64,000 nucleotides of DNA, taken from JBBDWJ01 sp963824095 (GTDB lineage Bacteria > Acidobacteriota > Terriglobia > Bryobacterales > UBA6623). The notes under the pieces are model-generated. The model was not told where the DNA came from. It did not search any database and worked only from the letters and a program-made list of their open reading frames with translations. Position numbers and translations under genes: made by a program. This document shows positions 21,048 through 29,357 of the stretch, piece by piece. Position 1 is the first letter of the stretch. Each line of letters opens with the position of its first letter. The stretch lies in assembly GCA_963824095.1 (NCBI GenBank), contig CAWGNS010000008.1:2914001-2978000 (forward strand). The letters run 5' to 3'.

Positions 21048-22289
21048 ATGCCGCAAAACCCTGTATTTGAGATTGTTCGCGAGTGCCCGCAGACCCGGGC
21101 TCGGGCCGGGTTGTTGCATACCGCGCACGGCACCATCGAGACCCCGGTGTTCATGCCGGTGGGCACGCAGGCCACGGTCAAGGCGTTGACGCCGCGCATG
21201 TTGGCCGAGGAATTGGGCGCGAAGCTGATCCTGGGCAACACCTACCATCTCTACCTGCGGCCGGGGCACGGGGCGGTCCAGGGACTGGGCGGGTTGCACC
21301 GCTTCATGGGCTGGCCGGGGGCGATTCTGACCGATTCGGGGGGATTCCAGGTCTTTAGCCTCAGCGGGCTGCGGAAGATCAGCGAGGAAGGGGTCGTTTT
21401 CCGCTCGCATTTGGACGGTTCGCAGCACCTGTTCACGCCCGAATCGACCGTGGATGTTCAGCTTGCGCTGGGCAGCGACATCCTGATGGCGCTCGACGAC
21501 TGCACGCCCTATCCAGTCAGCCACGAGGCGGCGCGGGCGTCGATGGAGATGACCGTGCGCTGGGCTGAACGTGCTGTTTCGCACTGGCGGCGCGAGCCTC
21601 TGGACAGGGCCGCAAACGGCGTCGTGAATGGCGGGACGGTGGCTGGCGCGGCGGCTGACGGCGAGCAGAACGGCGAAGTTCCGGCCGATGGACCGGCGGC
21701 TGGCGCGACCCAACTGTTCCCGATTATTCAGGGCTCGATGTACCCCGACTTGCGGCGCGAGTGCGCCAGCCGGCTGCTGCAGCTCGACGCCCCCGGCTAC
21801 GCCATTGGTGGGCTGTCGGTGGGCGAGCCGCGGCCGCTGAGTTACGAAATGATGGAGGCGGTCGAAGACCTGCTGCCGCGCGACCGGCCGCGTTACATGA
21901 TGGGTGTGGGAATGCTCCACGAGCTGGGTGAATACGTGGCGCGGGGCGTCGACATGATGGACTGCGTGCTGCCCACCCGCAACGCCCGCAACGGTTATCT
22001 GTTCACCTCCAGCGGCCGTATCGTCATCAAAAATCGGGCCTGGGCGCGCGATCCGCGGCCGGTGGACGAGCAGTGCGGGTGCTACACCTGCCGTAACTTT
22101 TCGCGCGCCTACCTGCGGCACCTTTTTCTGGCGCGGGAGATTTTGTATTCGACGCTGGCGACGCTGCACAATCTGGCGGTCTACCTTGACAGGATGAAGC
22201 GGATCAGGGAAGCTATACTGCTTGGAGACCTCGCCGGTTTTCTAGCCCGAATTCGCGCGGCGCATGAGGCGGACGACCTGTCGGACTAA
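21048..22289 (+). CDS. tgt: queuine tRNA-ribosyltransferase (tRNA-guanine transglycosylase)
   Basis: Exchanges guanine-34 for the preQ1 base in GUN-anticodon tRNAs. 413 residues against about 375-380 in the family. Motifs: PVFMPVGTQATVKAL, the active-site Asp in ILTDSGGFQVFSLSGLRKI, PIIQGS, GGLSVGEP, the second Asp in GVDMMDCVLPTRNARNGYLF, and the zinc site CGCYTCRNFSRAYLRHL. Extra length is an Ala/Gly/Asn-rich insert (residues about 185-222) before LFPIIQGS. The start lies just after a family B repeat with no good Shine-Dalgarno. First gene of the tgt-yajC-secD-secF group. Confidence 0.95.
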   Translation: MPQNPVFEIVRECPQTRARAGLLHTAHGTIETPVFMPVGTQATVKALTPRMLAEELGAKLILGNTYHLYLRPGHGAVQGLGGLHRFMGWPGAILTDSGGFQVFSLSGLRKISEEGVVFRSHLDGSQHLFTPESTVDVQLALGSDILMALDDCTPYPVSHEAARASMEMTVRWAERAVSHWRREPLDRAANGVVNGGTVAGAAADGEQNGEVPADGPAAGATQLFPIIQGSMYPDLRRECASRLLQLDAPGYAIGGLSVGEPRPLSYEMMEAVEDLLPRDRPRYMMGVGMLHELGEYVARGVDMMDCVLPTRNARNGYLFTSSGRIVIKNRAWARDPRPVDEQCGCYTCRNFSRAYLRHLFLAREILYSTLATLHNLAVYLDRMKRIREAILLGDLAGFLARIRAAHEADDLSD

Positions 22290-22392
22290 GGCAAAACAGT
22301 CCGTTCGCGCACGGGTTCCTACTCCCTGATACGTCCAATCGGGTAAGCTGTAGCAGGAAAACCCTGTCAAAACAGGTCGATCCGGGAAGAAT

Positions 22393-22752
22393 ATGGATCT
22401 ATCGGCTTCCAGTAGCGGGCCGCTGAGCGGAGCCCTATGCGTGTTACCAGCGGCTTGGCTGCAGACCAGCAGCCCGCTGCAAAACCCCCTGATGCCCATC
22501 ATTTTGATGGTGGTCATCTTCTATCTGGTCCTGTTTCTGCCGATGCGGCGGCGGCAGAAGAAGCTGGAAGCGATGTTGAACAGCCTCAAAAACGGCGACC
22601 GCGTGGTGACCAATGGCGGGCTATTGGGCACCATTGTGGCCGTGGGAGACGACAATAGCGTAACCATCCGCGTCAAGCCGGATAACATCAAGCTGCAGTT
22701 TGCGCGCAGCTCGATTACCGGCTTGGTGGAAGAGGAACCAGAAAAGAAATAG
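22393..22752 (+). CDS. yajC: preprotein translocase subunit YajC
   Basis: 119 residues. One membrane helix (LMPIILMVVIFYLVLFLPM) followed by the YajC signature RRRQKKLEAMLNSLKNGDRVVTNGGLLGTIVAV and an acidic/lysine tail. Part of the SecDF-YajC complex that assists SecYEG. GGGAAGAAT precedes ATG. The N-terminus, about 30 residues before the helix, is longer than average. Order tgt-yajC-secD-secF is the classical arrangement. Confidence 0.95.
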   Translation: MDLSASSSGPLSGALCVLPAAWLQTSSPLQNPLMPIILMVVIFYLVLFLPMRRRQKKLEAMLNSLKNGDRVVTNGGLLGTIVAVGDDNSVTIRVKPDNIKLQFARSSITGLVEEEPEKK

Positions 22753-22788
22753 GCCGACGCGGACCGCGGCACGCGCCTTGGGAACGGT

Positions 22789-24417
22789 ATGAATCGAACA
22801 TTGTGGGAAAAGGTCCTTCTGACGCTGGCGTTGACCTTCGGTTGTCTGTATTACCTGATCGGCTTGCCGACGTCGTGGAACGACGTGGTGGCGCACCTGG
22901 GGCAACGGGTGCGTCTGGGGCTGGATCTCAAGGGCGGCACACACTTGATCCTGCAGGTGCAGGTCCAGGACGCCCTGAAAGCCGAGGCGGACCAGTTGAT
23001 CTCGCGGCTGCGGCCCGATCTGGCGCGTCAGAACATCCCGGTGGAGAAGATCGACCGCAACGATCCCAAGACCATCGAGGAAGCCGACTCGATCGAGGTC
23101 CACGTGACGGGCATTCCCACCGACCGGGTCGGCGATTTTAAGTCGACGGTCGAGCAGGCGTTTCCCGATTGGTTGGCCGAGGCTACCAATTCCACGAACT
23201 GGCGGCTGAAGTTGAAGCCGGCGGCGCTGGCGCGGCTCAAGCGCGACACCGTCACGCAATCGATCGCCACCATTGAAAACCGCGTCAACGGCCTGGGCCT
23301 CACCGAGCCCGACATTCGCCAGCAGGGCCGCGCCGACGCGGAATACGAAATTCTGGTGCAACTGCCCGGCGTACGGGATCCGGCGCACGTGATGCAGATT
23401 TTGCAGATGACGGCGCAGTTGCAGATCAAGGAAGTGCTCGACGGCCCCTTCGCCACCTATCAGGCGGCGCTGGCGGCCCATAGCGGGATCCTGCCGCCCA
23501 ACAGCGAGGTGCTCAGCTACCCCGAGCGGGGCGTGGGCGGGCAATTCTCCGAGCAGTACTATATTCTGAACCGCATGGCGGTCGTGACGGGCCGCGATAT
23601 GCGCAACGCGCGGGCCACCCGCAGCACGCAGAACTCGACCTGGGAGACGGCTTTCGTGCTCTCGCCCGAGGCCGGCGCGCGATTCGCGCAGTTTACGGGC
23701 GCCAACATCGGCAAACGGCTGTCGGTGGTGCTTGACGACCGCATCAAGAATGTTGCTGAAATTAAAGACCGTATTTCCGAAGAAGGCGTGATCATGGGCC
23801 TCAGCGGCGAACAGGAGGCCCTGGACCTGGCGCTGGTGTTGCGGGCCGGGTCGCTGCCAGCCGGCGTCAAGTTTCTCGAGGAACGCACCGTGGGCGCCTC
23901 GCTGGGCGCCGAATCGATCCGCCAGGGCGTCCGCAGCGCTCTGCTGGGGCTGGTGATCATTGCCGTGGCGATGGTGGTCTACTACCGCAAGGCCGGAATC
24001 AACGCCAACGTGGCGCTGCTGTTGAACCTGCTGCTGCTGATGGCGGTGCTCAGTTACTTCGATTCGACGCTGACGTTGCCCGGCATTGCCGGTATCATCT
24101 TGACCATCGGTATGGCCGTCGACGCTAACGTCTTGATTTTCGAGAGGATCCGCGAGGAGTTGCGGGCGGGCAAAGGGGTGGTGGGGGCTCTCAACGCGGG
24201 CTTTGGCAAAGCCTTTCTCACCATCATCGATACCAACCTGACCACGATCATCGCTGCCGCATTTCTGTTCCTGTTCGGCAGCGGGCCGGTCCGTGGCTTT
24301 GCCGTGACGTTGGCTGTCGGCCTGATCGCCAACCTGTTTACCTCGGTGTTTGTCTCCCGGCTGATCTTTGATGTCGGCCTGGCGGGGAAGCAAAAGGTAA
24401 CAGAACTCAGCATTTAG
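22789..24417 (+). CDS. secD: protein translocase subunit SecD
   Basis: 542 residues. First membrane helix at residues 8-26, then the P1 periplasmic domain beginning RLGLDLKGGTHLILQVQ (the conserved DLKGG motif), a second SecD motif LKRDTVTQSIATIENRVNGLGLTEPDI, and the C-terminal RND-type bundle of five helices with GIAGIILTIGMAVDANVLIFERIREEL, whose charged pair takes part in proton coupling, and TIIDTNLTTIIAA. Uses the proton motive force to pull exported proteins across. Co-transcribed with yajC (36-bp gap) and secF. Confidence 0.97.
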   Translation: MNRTLWEKVLLTLALTFGCLYYLIGLPTSWNDVVAHLGQRVRLGLDLKGGTHLILQVQVQDALKAEADQLISRLRPDLARQNIPVEKIDRNDPKTIEEADSIEVHVTGIPTDRVGDFKSTVEQAFPDWLAEATNSTNWRLKLKPAALARLKRDTVTQSIATIENRVNGLGLTEPDIRQQGRADAEYEILVQLPGVRDPAHVMQILQMTAQLQIKEVLDGPFATYQAALAAHSGILPPNSEVLSYPERGVGGQFSEQYYILNRMAVVTGRDMRNARATRSTQNSTWETAFVLSPEAGARFAQFTGANIGKRLSVVLDDRIKNVAEIKDRISEEGVIMGLSGEQEALDLALVLRAGSLPAGVKFLEERTVGASLGAESIRQGVRSALLGLVIIAVAMVVYYRKAGINANVALLLNLLLLMAVLSYFDSTLTLPGIAGIILTIGMAVDANVLIFERIREELRAGKGVVGALNAGFGKAFLTIIDTNLTTIIAAAFLFLFGSGPVRGFAVTLAVGLIANLFTSVFVSRLIFDVGLAGKQKVTELSI

Positions 24418-24562
24418 GGTCATCCCGCAGCGCCCGGGCCAGTGCCGCCCCGGTGACCCGGCCGACGACAAAAGCCACAAACTTCACGTCGGCACGCCGC
24501 GCACAGGAACTTTTTGCAGAACGCCGGTGTCAGAAGGCAACGGGTCCGGCGTATGCCGAGCG

Positions 24563-25726
24563 ATGCAAATACTTACCGATACGAAGATCGATTTTCTGGG
24601 CCGGCGGCGCTATTTCATCGGCCTGTCGGTCGTGCTGATGCTAGCGGGCATAGTCAGCCTGGTGCTACGCGGTGGCCCACGTCTAGGAATTGATTTCAAG
24701 GGCGGCACACTCTTGTACATCAAATTCAAAGAAAGCCCTGACGTCGGACGCCTCCGCCGCGCCCTGGAGAGCCAGAAGATCAACGTGGCGACGATGCAGC
24801 CGTTCGCCGAGGCGGGCAGCCACGAGCTCAAGATCGATCTGGACCTGGGTTCGGAAGAGGATCTGAACATCGGCCGCGACAAGATTGCGGAAACGCTGCA
24901 CAGCATCTACCCGCCCGAAGAGGGCAAGCTGGACTTCAATAATGCCGGGGACGAAACGCTGGCCGACCGGCTCAAACAGCGGCTGGCGAACTCGCCGGTG
25001 AGCTCGGACGACATCGACAAGGCGGCCAAGGCGCTGATCGATTTTCGCGACGCGGCGCCGCAGGCCGGCATCGTCAAGGATTTTTCAGAATTGACTTCCG
25101 TTCCGGGGGTTGTTCCTGATATCATATCGGCGCTCCGGGAGGAGACCTATCTCGGCGATTTCGCGATTCGCCGGGTGGAAGTCGTCGGACCGAAGATCGG
25201 CCGCGACCTCCAATGGCAGGCAGTAGAAGCCACCCTTGCCGCGCTTGGCGGAATGCTGCTCTACATCGCGTTTCGTTTCGAGTGGATTTACGGGGTGGCG
25301 GCAGTGGTGGCTGTCTTTCACGATGTCCTCATCACGGTCGGGTTCTTTTCCCTGTTCGACCGGGAAATCGAGCTGACCGTCATCGCGGCTCTACTCACGC
25401 TTGTGGGCTACTCCATGAACGATACGATCGTGATTTTCGATCGTGTTCGAGAGAATCGCAAGCTGACGCGAAAGCAGCCCCTGGAAGCGCTGCTCAACGA
25501 CAGCGTCAACCAGACGTTGTCGCGAACCGTGCTGACCTCGGGGCTGACCTTTATCGCCGTCTTGAGCCTGTTCCTATTCGGCGGCGAGGTGTTGCGCGGT
25601 TTCTCGTTCGCGCTGGTCGTAGGGGTGATGGTAGGCACCTACTCCTCGATTTTTGTGGCCAGTCCGCTATTGTTGTGGTGGGAGAATATTCTGACGGCGC
25701 GCAGCGCCCAGCGGCGAGCGCGGTGA
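24563..25726 (+). CDS. secF: protein translocase subunit SecF
   Basis: 387 residues from ATG at 24563 (MQILTDTKIDFLGRRRYF, a typical SecF beginning); a GTG at 24527 would add 12 residues. The SecF motif GGPRLGIDFKGGTLLYIKF comes first, then a periplasmic region enlarged by an about 90-residue segment (residues about 115-205, LADRLKQRLANSPVSS through IISALREET), then five membrane helices with TLVGYSMNDTIVIFDRVREN and SRTVLTSGLTFIAVLSL. The enlargement resembles that in other Acidobacteria-type SecF proteins (from memory, not checked). Confidence 0.93.
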   Translation: MQILTDTKIDFLGRRRYFIGLSVVLMLAGIVSLVLRGGPRLGIDFKGGTLLYIKFKESPDVGRLRRALESQKINVATMQPFAEAGSHELKIDLDLGSEEDLNIGRDKIAETLHSIYPPEEGKLDFNNAGDETLADRLKQRLANSPVSSDDIDKAAKALIDFRDAAPQAGIVKDFSELTSVPGVVPDIISALREETYLGDFAIRRVEVVGPKIGRDLQWQAVEATLAALGGMLLYIAFRFEWIYGVAAVVAVFHDVLITVGFFSLFDREIELTVIAALLTLVGYSMNDTIVIFDRVRENRKLTRKQPLEALLNDSVNQTLSRTVLTSGLTFIAVLSLFLFGGEVLRGFSFALVVGVMVGTYSSIFVASPLLLWWENILTARSAQRRAR

Positions 25727-25815
25727 CCGGCTGCGGCCGGCCGCCAAGGATGAAGAGATGAGATCGACCCGGCGACGGCAGCAAGCAGGCCGCCGGCGGG
25801 AAAGGGGTGTGAATC

Positions 25816-26568
25816 ATGTTTGAAGATGCTCTACTGGACGGTCACGTCAAAACGAAAACTTCGTGGACCGTGCTGATTTCCTTCGGGCTGCAGTGCTTGC
25901 TGGTCGGCATCGCGATTGTGATTCCGTTGCTCAACTACTACGAGTTGCCGGCAACCGAATTGATGACGTTCCTGGTGGCACCGCCGCCGCCCCCCCCGCC
26001 GCCGCCGCCCCCGCCGAGTCAGCCGGTTATCCAGAAAGTGATTCCCAAACAGTTCGACGGCTCGCTGACGCAGCCGACCGCGATTCCCGACGAAGTCGCC
26101 ATCATCAAAGAAGACGAAACTCCGCCATCGGCCGGCATCGCCGGCGTCGTGGGTGGCGTGCCTGGCGGCTCGGCAGGTGGAACGCTGGGCGGTGTGATCG
26201 GCGGGATCATCTCCAACACGCCCAATGTCGCTCCGCCGCCGCCTCCTCCGCCGGTGAAGAAAGCTCCGCCGGCCCCGAAGCGGATTCGCGTCGGCGGCGC
26301 CGTGCAAAAGGCTCGGCTGCTCAAGCAAGTGCGGCCTGTTTACCCGGCGCTGGCGCGGCAGGCGCGCATCCAGGGCACCGTCAAGTTGACCGCGGTCATC
26401 GCCAAAGACGGCTCAATCCAGAAATTGGACGTCATCAGCGGCCACCCGTTGCTCATTCCGTCGGCCCTGCAGGCTGTGAAGCAGTGGCAATACAAGCCGA
26501 CGCTGCTCAACGGCCAGGCGGTAGAGGTTTTGACTCAGATTGACGTGAACTTCACCCTCAGTGGCTGA
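25816..26568 (+). CDS. tonB: TonB-family energy transducer
   Basis: 250 residues; ATG preceded by AAAGGGG. Cytoplasmic N-terminus, one helix (VLISFGLQCLLVGIAIVIPLL, about 20-40), a run of twelve prolines (about 57-68), a Gly-rich linker and the C-terminal TonB domain (VRPVYPALARQARIQGTVKLTAVIAKDGSIQKL, then ALQAVKQWQYKPTLLNGQAVEVLTQIDVNFTL). Couples the ExbBD motor to outer-membrane receptors. Its motor genes follow immediately, so the set is self-contained, although no TonB-dependent receptor is nearby. Confidence 0.94.
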   Translation: MFEDALLDGHVKTKTSWTVLISFGLQCLLVGIAIVIPLLNYYELPATELMTFLVAPPPPPPPPPPPPSQPVIQKVIPKQFDGSLTQPTAIPDEVAIIKEDETPPSAGIAGVVGGVPGGSAGGTLGGVIGGIISNTPNVAPPPPPPPVKKAPPAPKRIRVGGAVQKARLLKQVRPVYPALARQARIQGTVKLTAVIAKDGSIQKLDVISGHPLLIPSALQAVKQWQYKPTLLNGQAVEVLTQIDVNFTLSG

Positions 26569-26669
26569 GGACGGTTCACGGTGACCCGAAAGGCGCCCCG
26601 CATAACGGGAAGAAGTCAATCGGGATTTTGTTTGCCAGTGATTTGTGATTGACACAGGAGGAAGGATTC

Positions 26670-27398
26670 ATGTTGGCTCAGTTTTCGGTTTACGGCATGC
26701 TGCTGTTGCAGCAAGAGGTCGGTTTCGACGTCGTCTCGATGTGGAACCAGATGGGACTGCCCGCTCGGACGGTGGTTATCATCATGTTCCTGATGTCGGC
26801 CTGGTCGATCGGCGTCATGATTGACCGCTGGCTGGCGTTTCGCGCGGCCCGCAACCAGTCGCGCGAGTTTGCACCGGCCGTGGCCGGCGCATTGCGCGAA
26901 GGCAAGCTCGATGAGGCAGTCAAGATCGCCGAGCGGCACAAGAAGAGCCACTTGGCGAAAGTCGTGGTGGCCGGTCTGCAGGAGTTTCAGGCGCATTCGA
27001 TGAGCACGGAGATCCCCGGCGAGACCATCGAATCGTCGCAGCGCGCTCTGGAGCGTGCCCAGGCGATCGTGCACGCCGAGCTGAAGCGCGGCCTCAGCGG
27101 CCTGGCGACGATCGGCTCGACGGCTCCGTTCGTCGGCCTGTTCGGCACAGTGGTCGGCATCATCAACGCGTTCCAGGGTATTTCGACCGAGAAATCGACC
27201 GGTCTGGGCGCGGTGGCCGGCGGCATTTCCGAAGCGCTGGTGGCGACCGCCATCGGTCTGTTCGTGGCCATCCCGGCGGTGTGGATGTTCAACTTCTTCA
27301 ACAACAAGGTGGAAGCCTTCGACGTTGAGATGGACAACTCCAGCTCGGAGTTGATCGACTACTTCCTGAAGCGGACGCAGCGCGCCGCCGCGAAGTAA
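26670..27398 (+). CDS. exbB: MotA/TolQ/ExbB proton-channel family protein
   Basis: 242 residues from ATG at 26670 with AGGAGGAAGGATTC before it. Three membrane helices: residues about 27-47 (ARTVVIIMFLMSAWSIGVMI), about 140-165 and about 180-205. Signature GLATIGSTAPFVGLFGTVVGIINAF and GISEALVATAIGLFVAIPAV, the usual ExbB/TolQ core lining the proton path. Stator of the TonB-energising motor with the two ExbD proteins encoded next. Confidence 0.95.
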   Translation: MLAQFSVYGMLLLQQEVGFDVVSMWNQMGLPARTVVIIMFLMSAWSIGVMIDRWLAFRAARNQSREFAPAVAGALREGKLDEAVKIAERHKKSHLAKVVVAGLQEFQAHSMSTEIPGETIESSQRALERAQAIVHAELKRGLSGLATIGSTAPFVGLFGTVVGIINAFQGISTEKSTGLGAVAGGISEALVATAIGLFVAIPAVWMFNFFNNKVEAFDVEMDNSSSELIDYFLKRTQRAAAK

Positions 27399-27480
27399 AC
27401 AAGGCCTTCTGCTGTTGGGGTATTCGGCGGCCGGACGGGCCGCTGGATACCAGCGGTGGAGCGTCGAAGGGAGTTGAAAC

Positions 27481-27924
27481 ATGGCCGTTAAAGCGAAGAA
27501 ACTTCAAGCCATCGTCGATATCAACGTGACGCCCATGGTCGACGTGATGCTCGTGTTGCTGATCATTTTCATGGTCATCACCCCGATGTTGAGCAAGGGC
27601 GTCAGCGTGGATATGGTTCGCGCTCGCAATCCGGTCGGGATGGACGAAGCCGAGAAGGAAGATGCCGTGGTGGTGGCGATCACTCGCGACGGCCGCGCCT
27701 TCCTGGGCCGCACGCCGGTCGAAAACGCCCAACTGGGCACGCAGGTCGGCGACGTGGTCTCCAATCGCATCGACAAGACCGTGTATGTGAAGAGCGACTC
27801 GCGCGCCCGCTACGAGCGGGTGGTGGAAGTGGTTAACGTGCTGCGTAGCGCGGGCGTCGACCAGGTCGGCTTACTGACGGAAAAACTCGAAGAAGGAGGG
27901 CCCGCTGGCGTCGTGACCCCGTAG
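27481..27924 (+). CDS. exbD: ExbD/TolR family biopolymer transport protein (first copy)
   Basis: 147 residues with one N-terminal helix. The proton-carrying Asp lies in INVTPMVDVMLVLLIIFMVITPML. A periplasmic domain follows (AVVVAITRDGRAFLGRTPVE, then VYVKSDSRARYERVVEVVNVLRSAGVDQVGLLTEK). AGGGAG Shine-Dalgarno. It is longer at the C-terminus than the second copy (GGPAGVVTP). Confidence 0.94.
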   Translation: MAVKAKKLQAIVDINVTPMVDVMLVLLIIFMVITPMLSKGVSVDMVRARNPVGMDEAEKEDAVVVAITRDGRAFLGRTPVENAQLGTQVGDVVSNRIDKTVYVKSDSRARYERVVEVVNVLRSAGVDQVGLLTEKLEEGGPAGVVTP

Positions 27925-27959
27925 GGTCGCCGCGTCAGGCGGGAGAGGAGGTATCTGTT

Positions 27960-28385
27960 ATGGGGATGGCAGTTGGTGGCGACGGCGCCGGTCCGATGAC
28001 CAACATCAATATGACGCCGCTGATCGACGTGCTGTTGGTTCTGTTGATCATCTTCATGGTGATCACCCCGTTGACCCCCAAGGGTCTCGAGGCGCTGGTT
28101 CCGCAGCCCAATGAGAACCAGGAGCAGAAGCCGGCCGACGTGCGTACGGTGGTGGTCTCGATCAACGCCGATCGCAGCATCATGGTGAACCGTGATCCGG
28201 AACCTCTGGGCAGCCTGGAAGACCGCCTGCGCGAGATCTTCAAGTCGCGCGCCGAGCGCGTCATGTTCGTGCGCGGGCATCCGGACCTGGATTTCCAGGA
28301 CGTCGCGCAGATCATCGACATCGGTAAAGGGGCTGGCGTGGATAAGATCGGTCTGCTCACCGAACAACTCGAGGGAAGCTGGTAG
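27960..28385 (+). CDS. exbD: ExbD/TolR family biopolymer transport protein (second copy)
   Basis: 141 residues. The N-terminal helix carries the proton-binding Asp in NINMTPLIDVLLVLLIIFMVITPL. Periplasmic part: TVVVSINADRSIMVNRDPEPLG, then VMFVRGHPDLDFQDVAQIIDIGKGAGVDKIGLLTEQ. Only 35 bp after the first copy with GGAGAGGAGG upstream. Paired non-identical ExbD proteins could form a heterodimer in the ExbB5D2 motor. Confidence 0.94.
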   Translation: MGMAVGGDGAGPMTNINMTPLIDVLLVLLIIFMVITPLTPKGLEALVPQPNENQEQKPADVRTVVVSINADRSIMVNRDPEPLGSLEDRLREIFKSRAERVMFVRGHPDLDFQDVAQIIDIGKGAGVDKIGLLTEQLEGSW

Positions 28386-28444
28386 CGGGGCCCGCCCCGG
28401 CTTTGGCTCTGCTGGCGCGCCGGGTTCCGATGGGAGTGGGAGTT

Positions 28445-29260
28445 ATGAAACAGTCAATGAAACTGCTTTGCGCCGGGCTGGTGGTGTTGCTCGGCGCCAC
28501 GTTTGGGTGTTCGAAGCAGATCAATTTCCTCAGGGCGCGAAGCGAGCTCAATCGGGGGGTCCGCGCTTTTCAGGCGGCAAATTTTGTCAACGCCGCCGAG
28601 CACTTCAACGCCGCTTTGGAGTACGACCCCAACCTGCTGGCGGCGCGCACCTACCGCGCTTCGTCCTACATGATGCAGTACGTGCCGGGTTCGTCTTCGC
28701 CCGAAAATGTCCGCATCGCCGAGGATGCGCTCAAGGGCTTCCAGGAAGTGCTTGAGATGGACCCGAAGAATCAGCTCGCCATGTCGAGTATCGCCTCGCT
28801 TTACTACAACATGGAGAACGCGGAAGAGGCCAAAAAGTGGAACCTCAAGCTGATCGAGGCTTACCCCAACAAGAAGGAAGCCTATTACACCATCGGCGTC
28901 ATCGATTGGGGGCAATCCTATAAGCGTACGCAGGAAGTACGCGCCGATCTTGGCATGCGCCAGGAAGACCCGGGTCCGATCAAGGATGCCAAGCAGCGTG
29001 CCGCGACGGCGGAGGAACTGGGGCCGCTCCAGAAAGAGGCTTTGGATATGTTTAACAAGGCCCTCGAACTCGACCCCGACTACGAAGACGCCATGAACTA
29101 CATCAACCTCACCTATCGCCAGATGGCCGAGGTGGCGCCGACCAAAGAGGAGTACGAGCACCTCTCGTCGGTCGCCGACGAGTGGGTTCAGAAGACGCTG
29201 GATACGCGCAAACGGCTGGCCGAGGCCAGCTCTCGCGACCTGGTTCGCGCCGACCAATAG
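28445..29260 (+). CDS. TPR-repeat lipoprotein
   Basis: 271 residues from ATG at 28445. Lipoprotein signal with lipobox LLGATFGC (Cys about 23). TPR-like repeats: RGVRAFQAANFVNAAEHFNAALEYDPN, ALKGFQEVLEMDPKNQLAMSSIASLYYNM, KEAYYTIGVIDW and ALDMFNKALELDPDYEDAMNYINLTYRQMAE. Probably a periplasm-facing scaffold anchored in a membrane. It is the last gene of the tonB-exbB-exbD-exbD group and is followed by a terminator, so it may work with the TonB motor (inference). Confidence 0.88.
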   Translation: MKQSMKLLCAGLVVLLGATFGCSKQINFLRARSELNRGVRAFQAANFVNAAEHFNAALEYDPNLLAARTYRASSYMMQYVPGSSSPENVRIAEDALKGFQEVLEMDPKNQLAMSSIASLYYNMENAEEAKKWNLKLIEAYPNKKEAYYTIGVIDWGQSYKRTQEVRADLGMRQEDPGPIKDAKQRAATAEELGPLQKEALDMFNKALELDPDYEDAMNYINLTYRQMAEVAPTKEEYEHLSSVADEWVQKTLDTRKRLAEASSRDLVRADQ

Positions 29261-29280
29261 CTTCACCGCACTTATAATGA

Positions 29281-29332
29281 GTCTGAGGGGGCCTGGGAGG
29301 AACAGCCCGCCCCCTCAGACTTTTTCTTTTTT
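29281..29332 (+). terminator. strong intrinsic terminator after the tonB-exbBDD-TPR operon
   Basis: GTCTGAGGGGGC (29281-29292) and GCCCCCTCAGAC (29309-29320) form a perfect 12-bp stem with a 16-nt loop, followed by TTTTTCTTTTTT. It starts 20 bp after the TPR gene stop. Confidence 0.92.
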
Positions 29333-29357
29333 AGGGGGTCGGTCCTCGGGATTGCCC

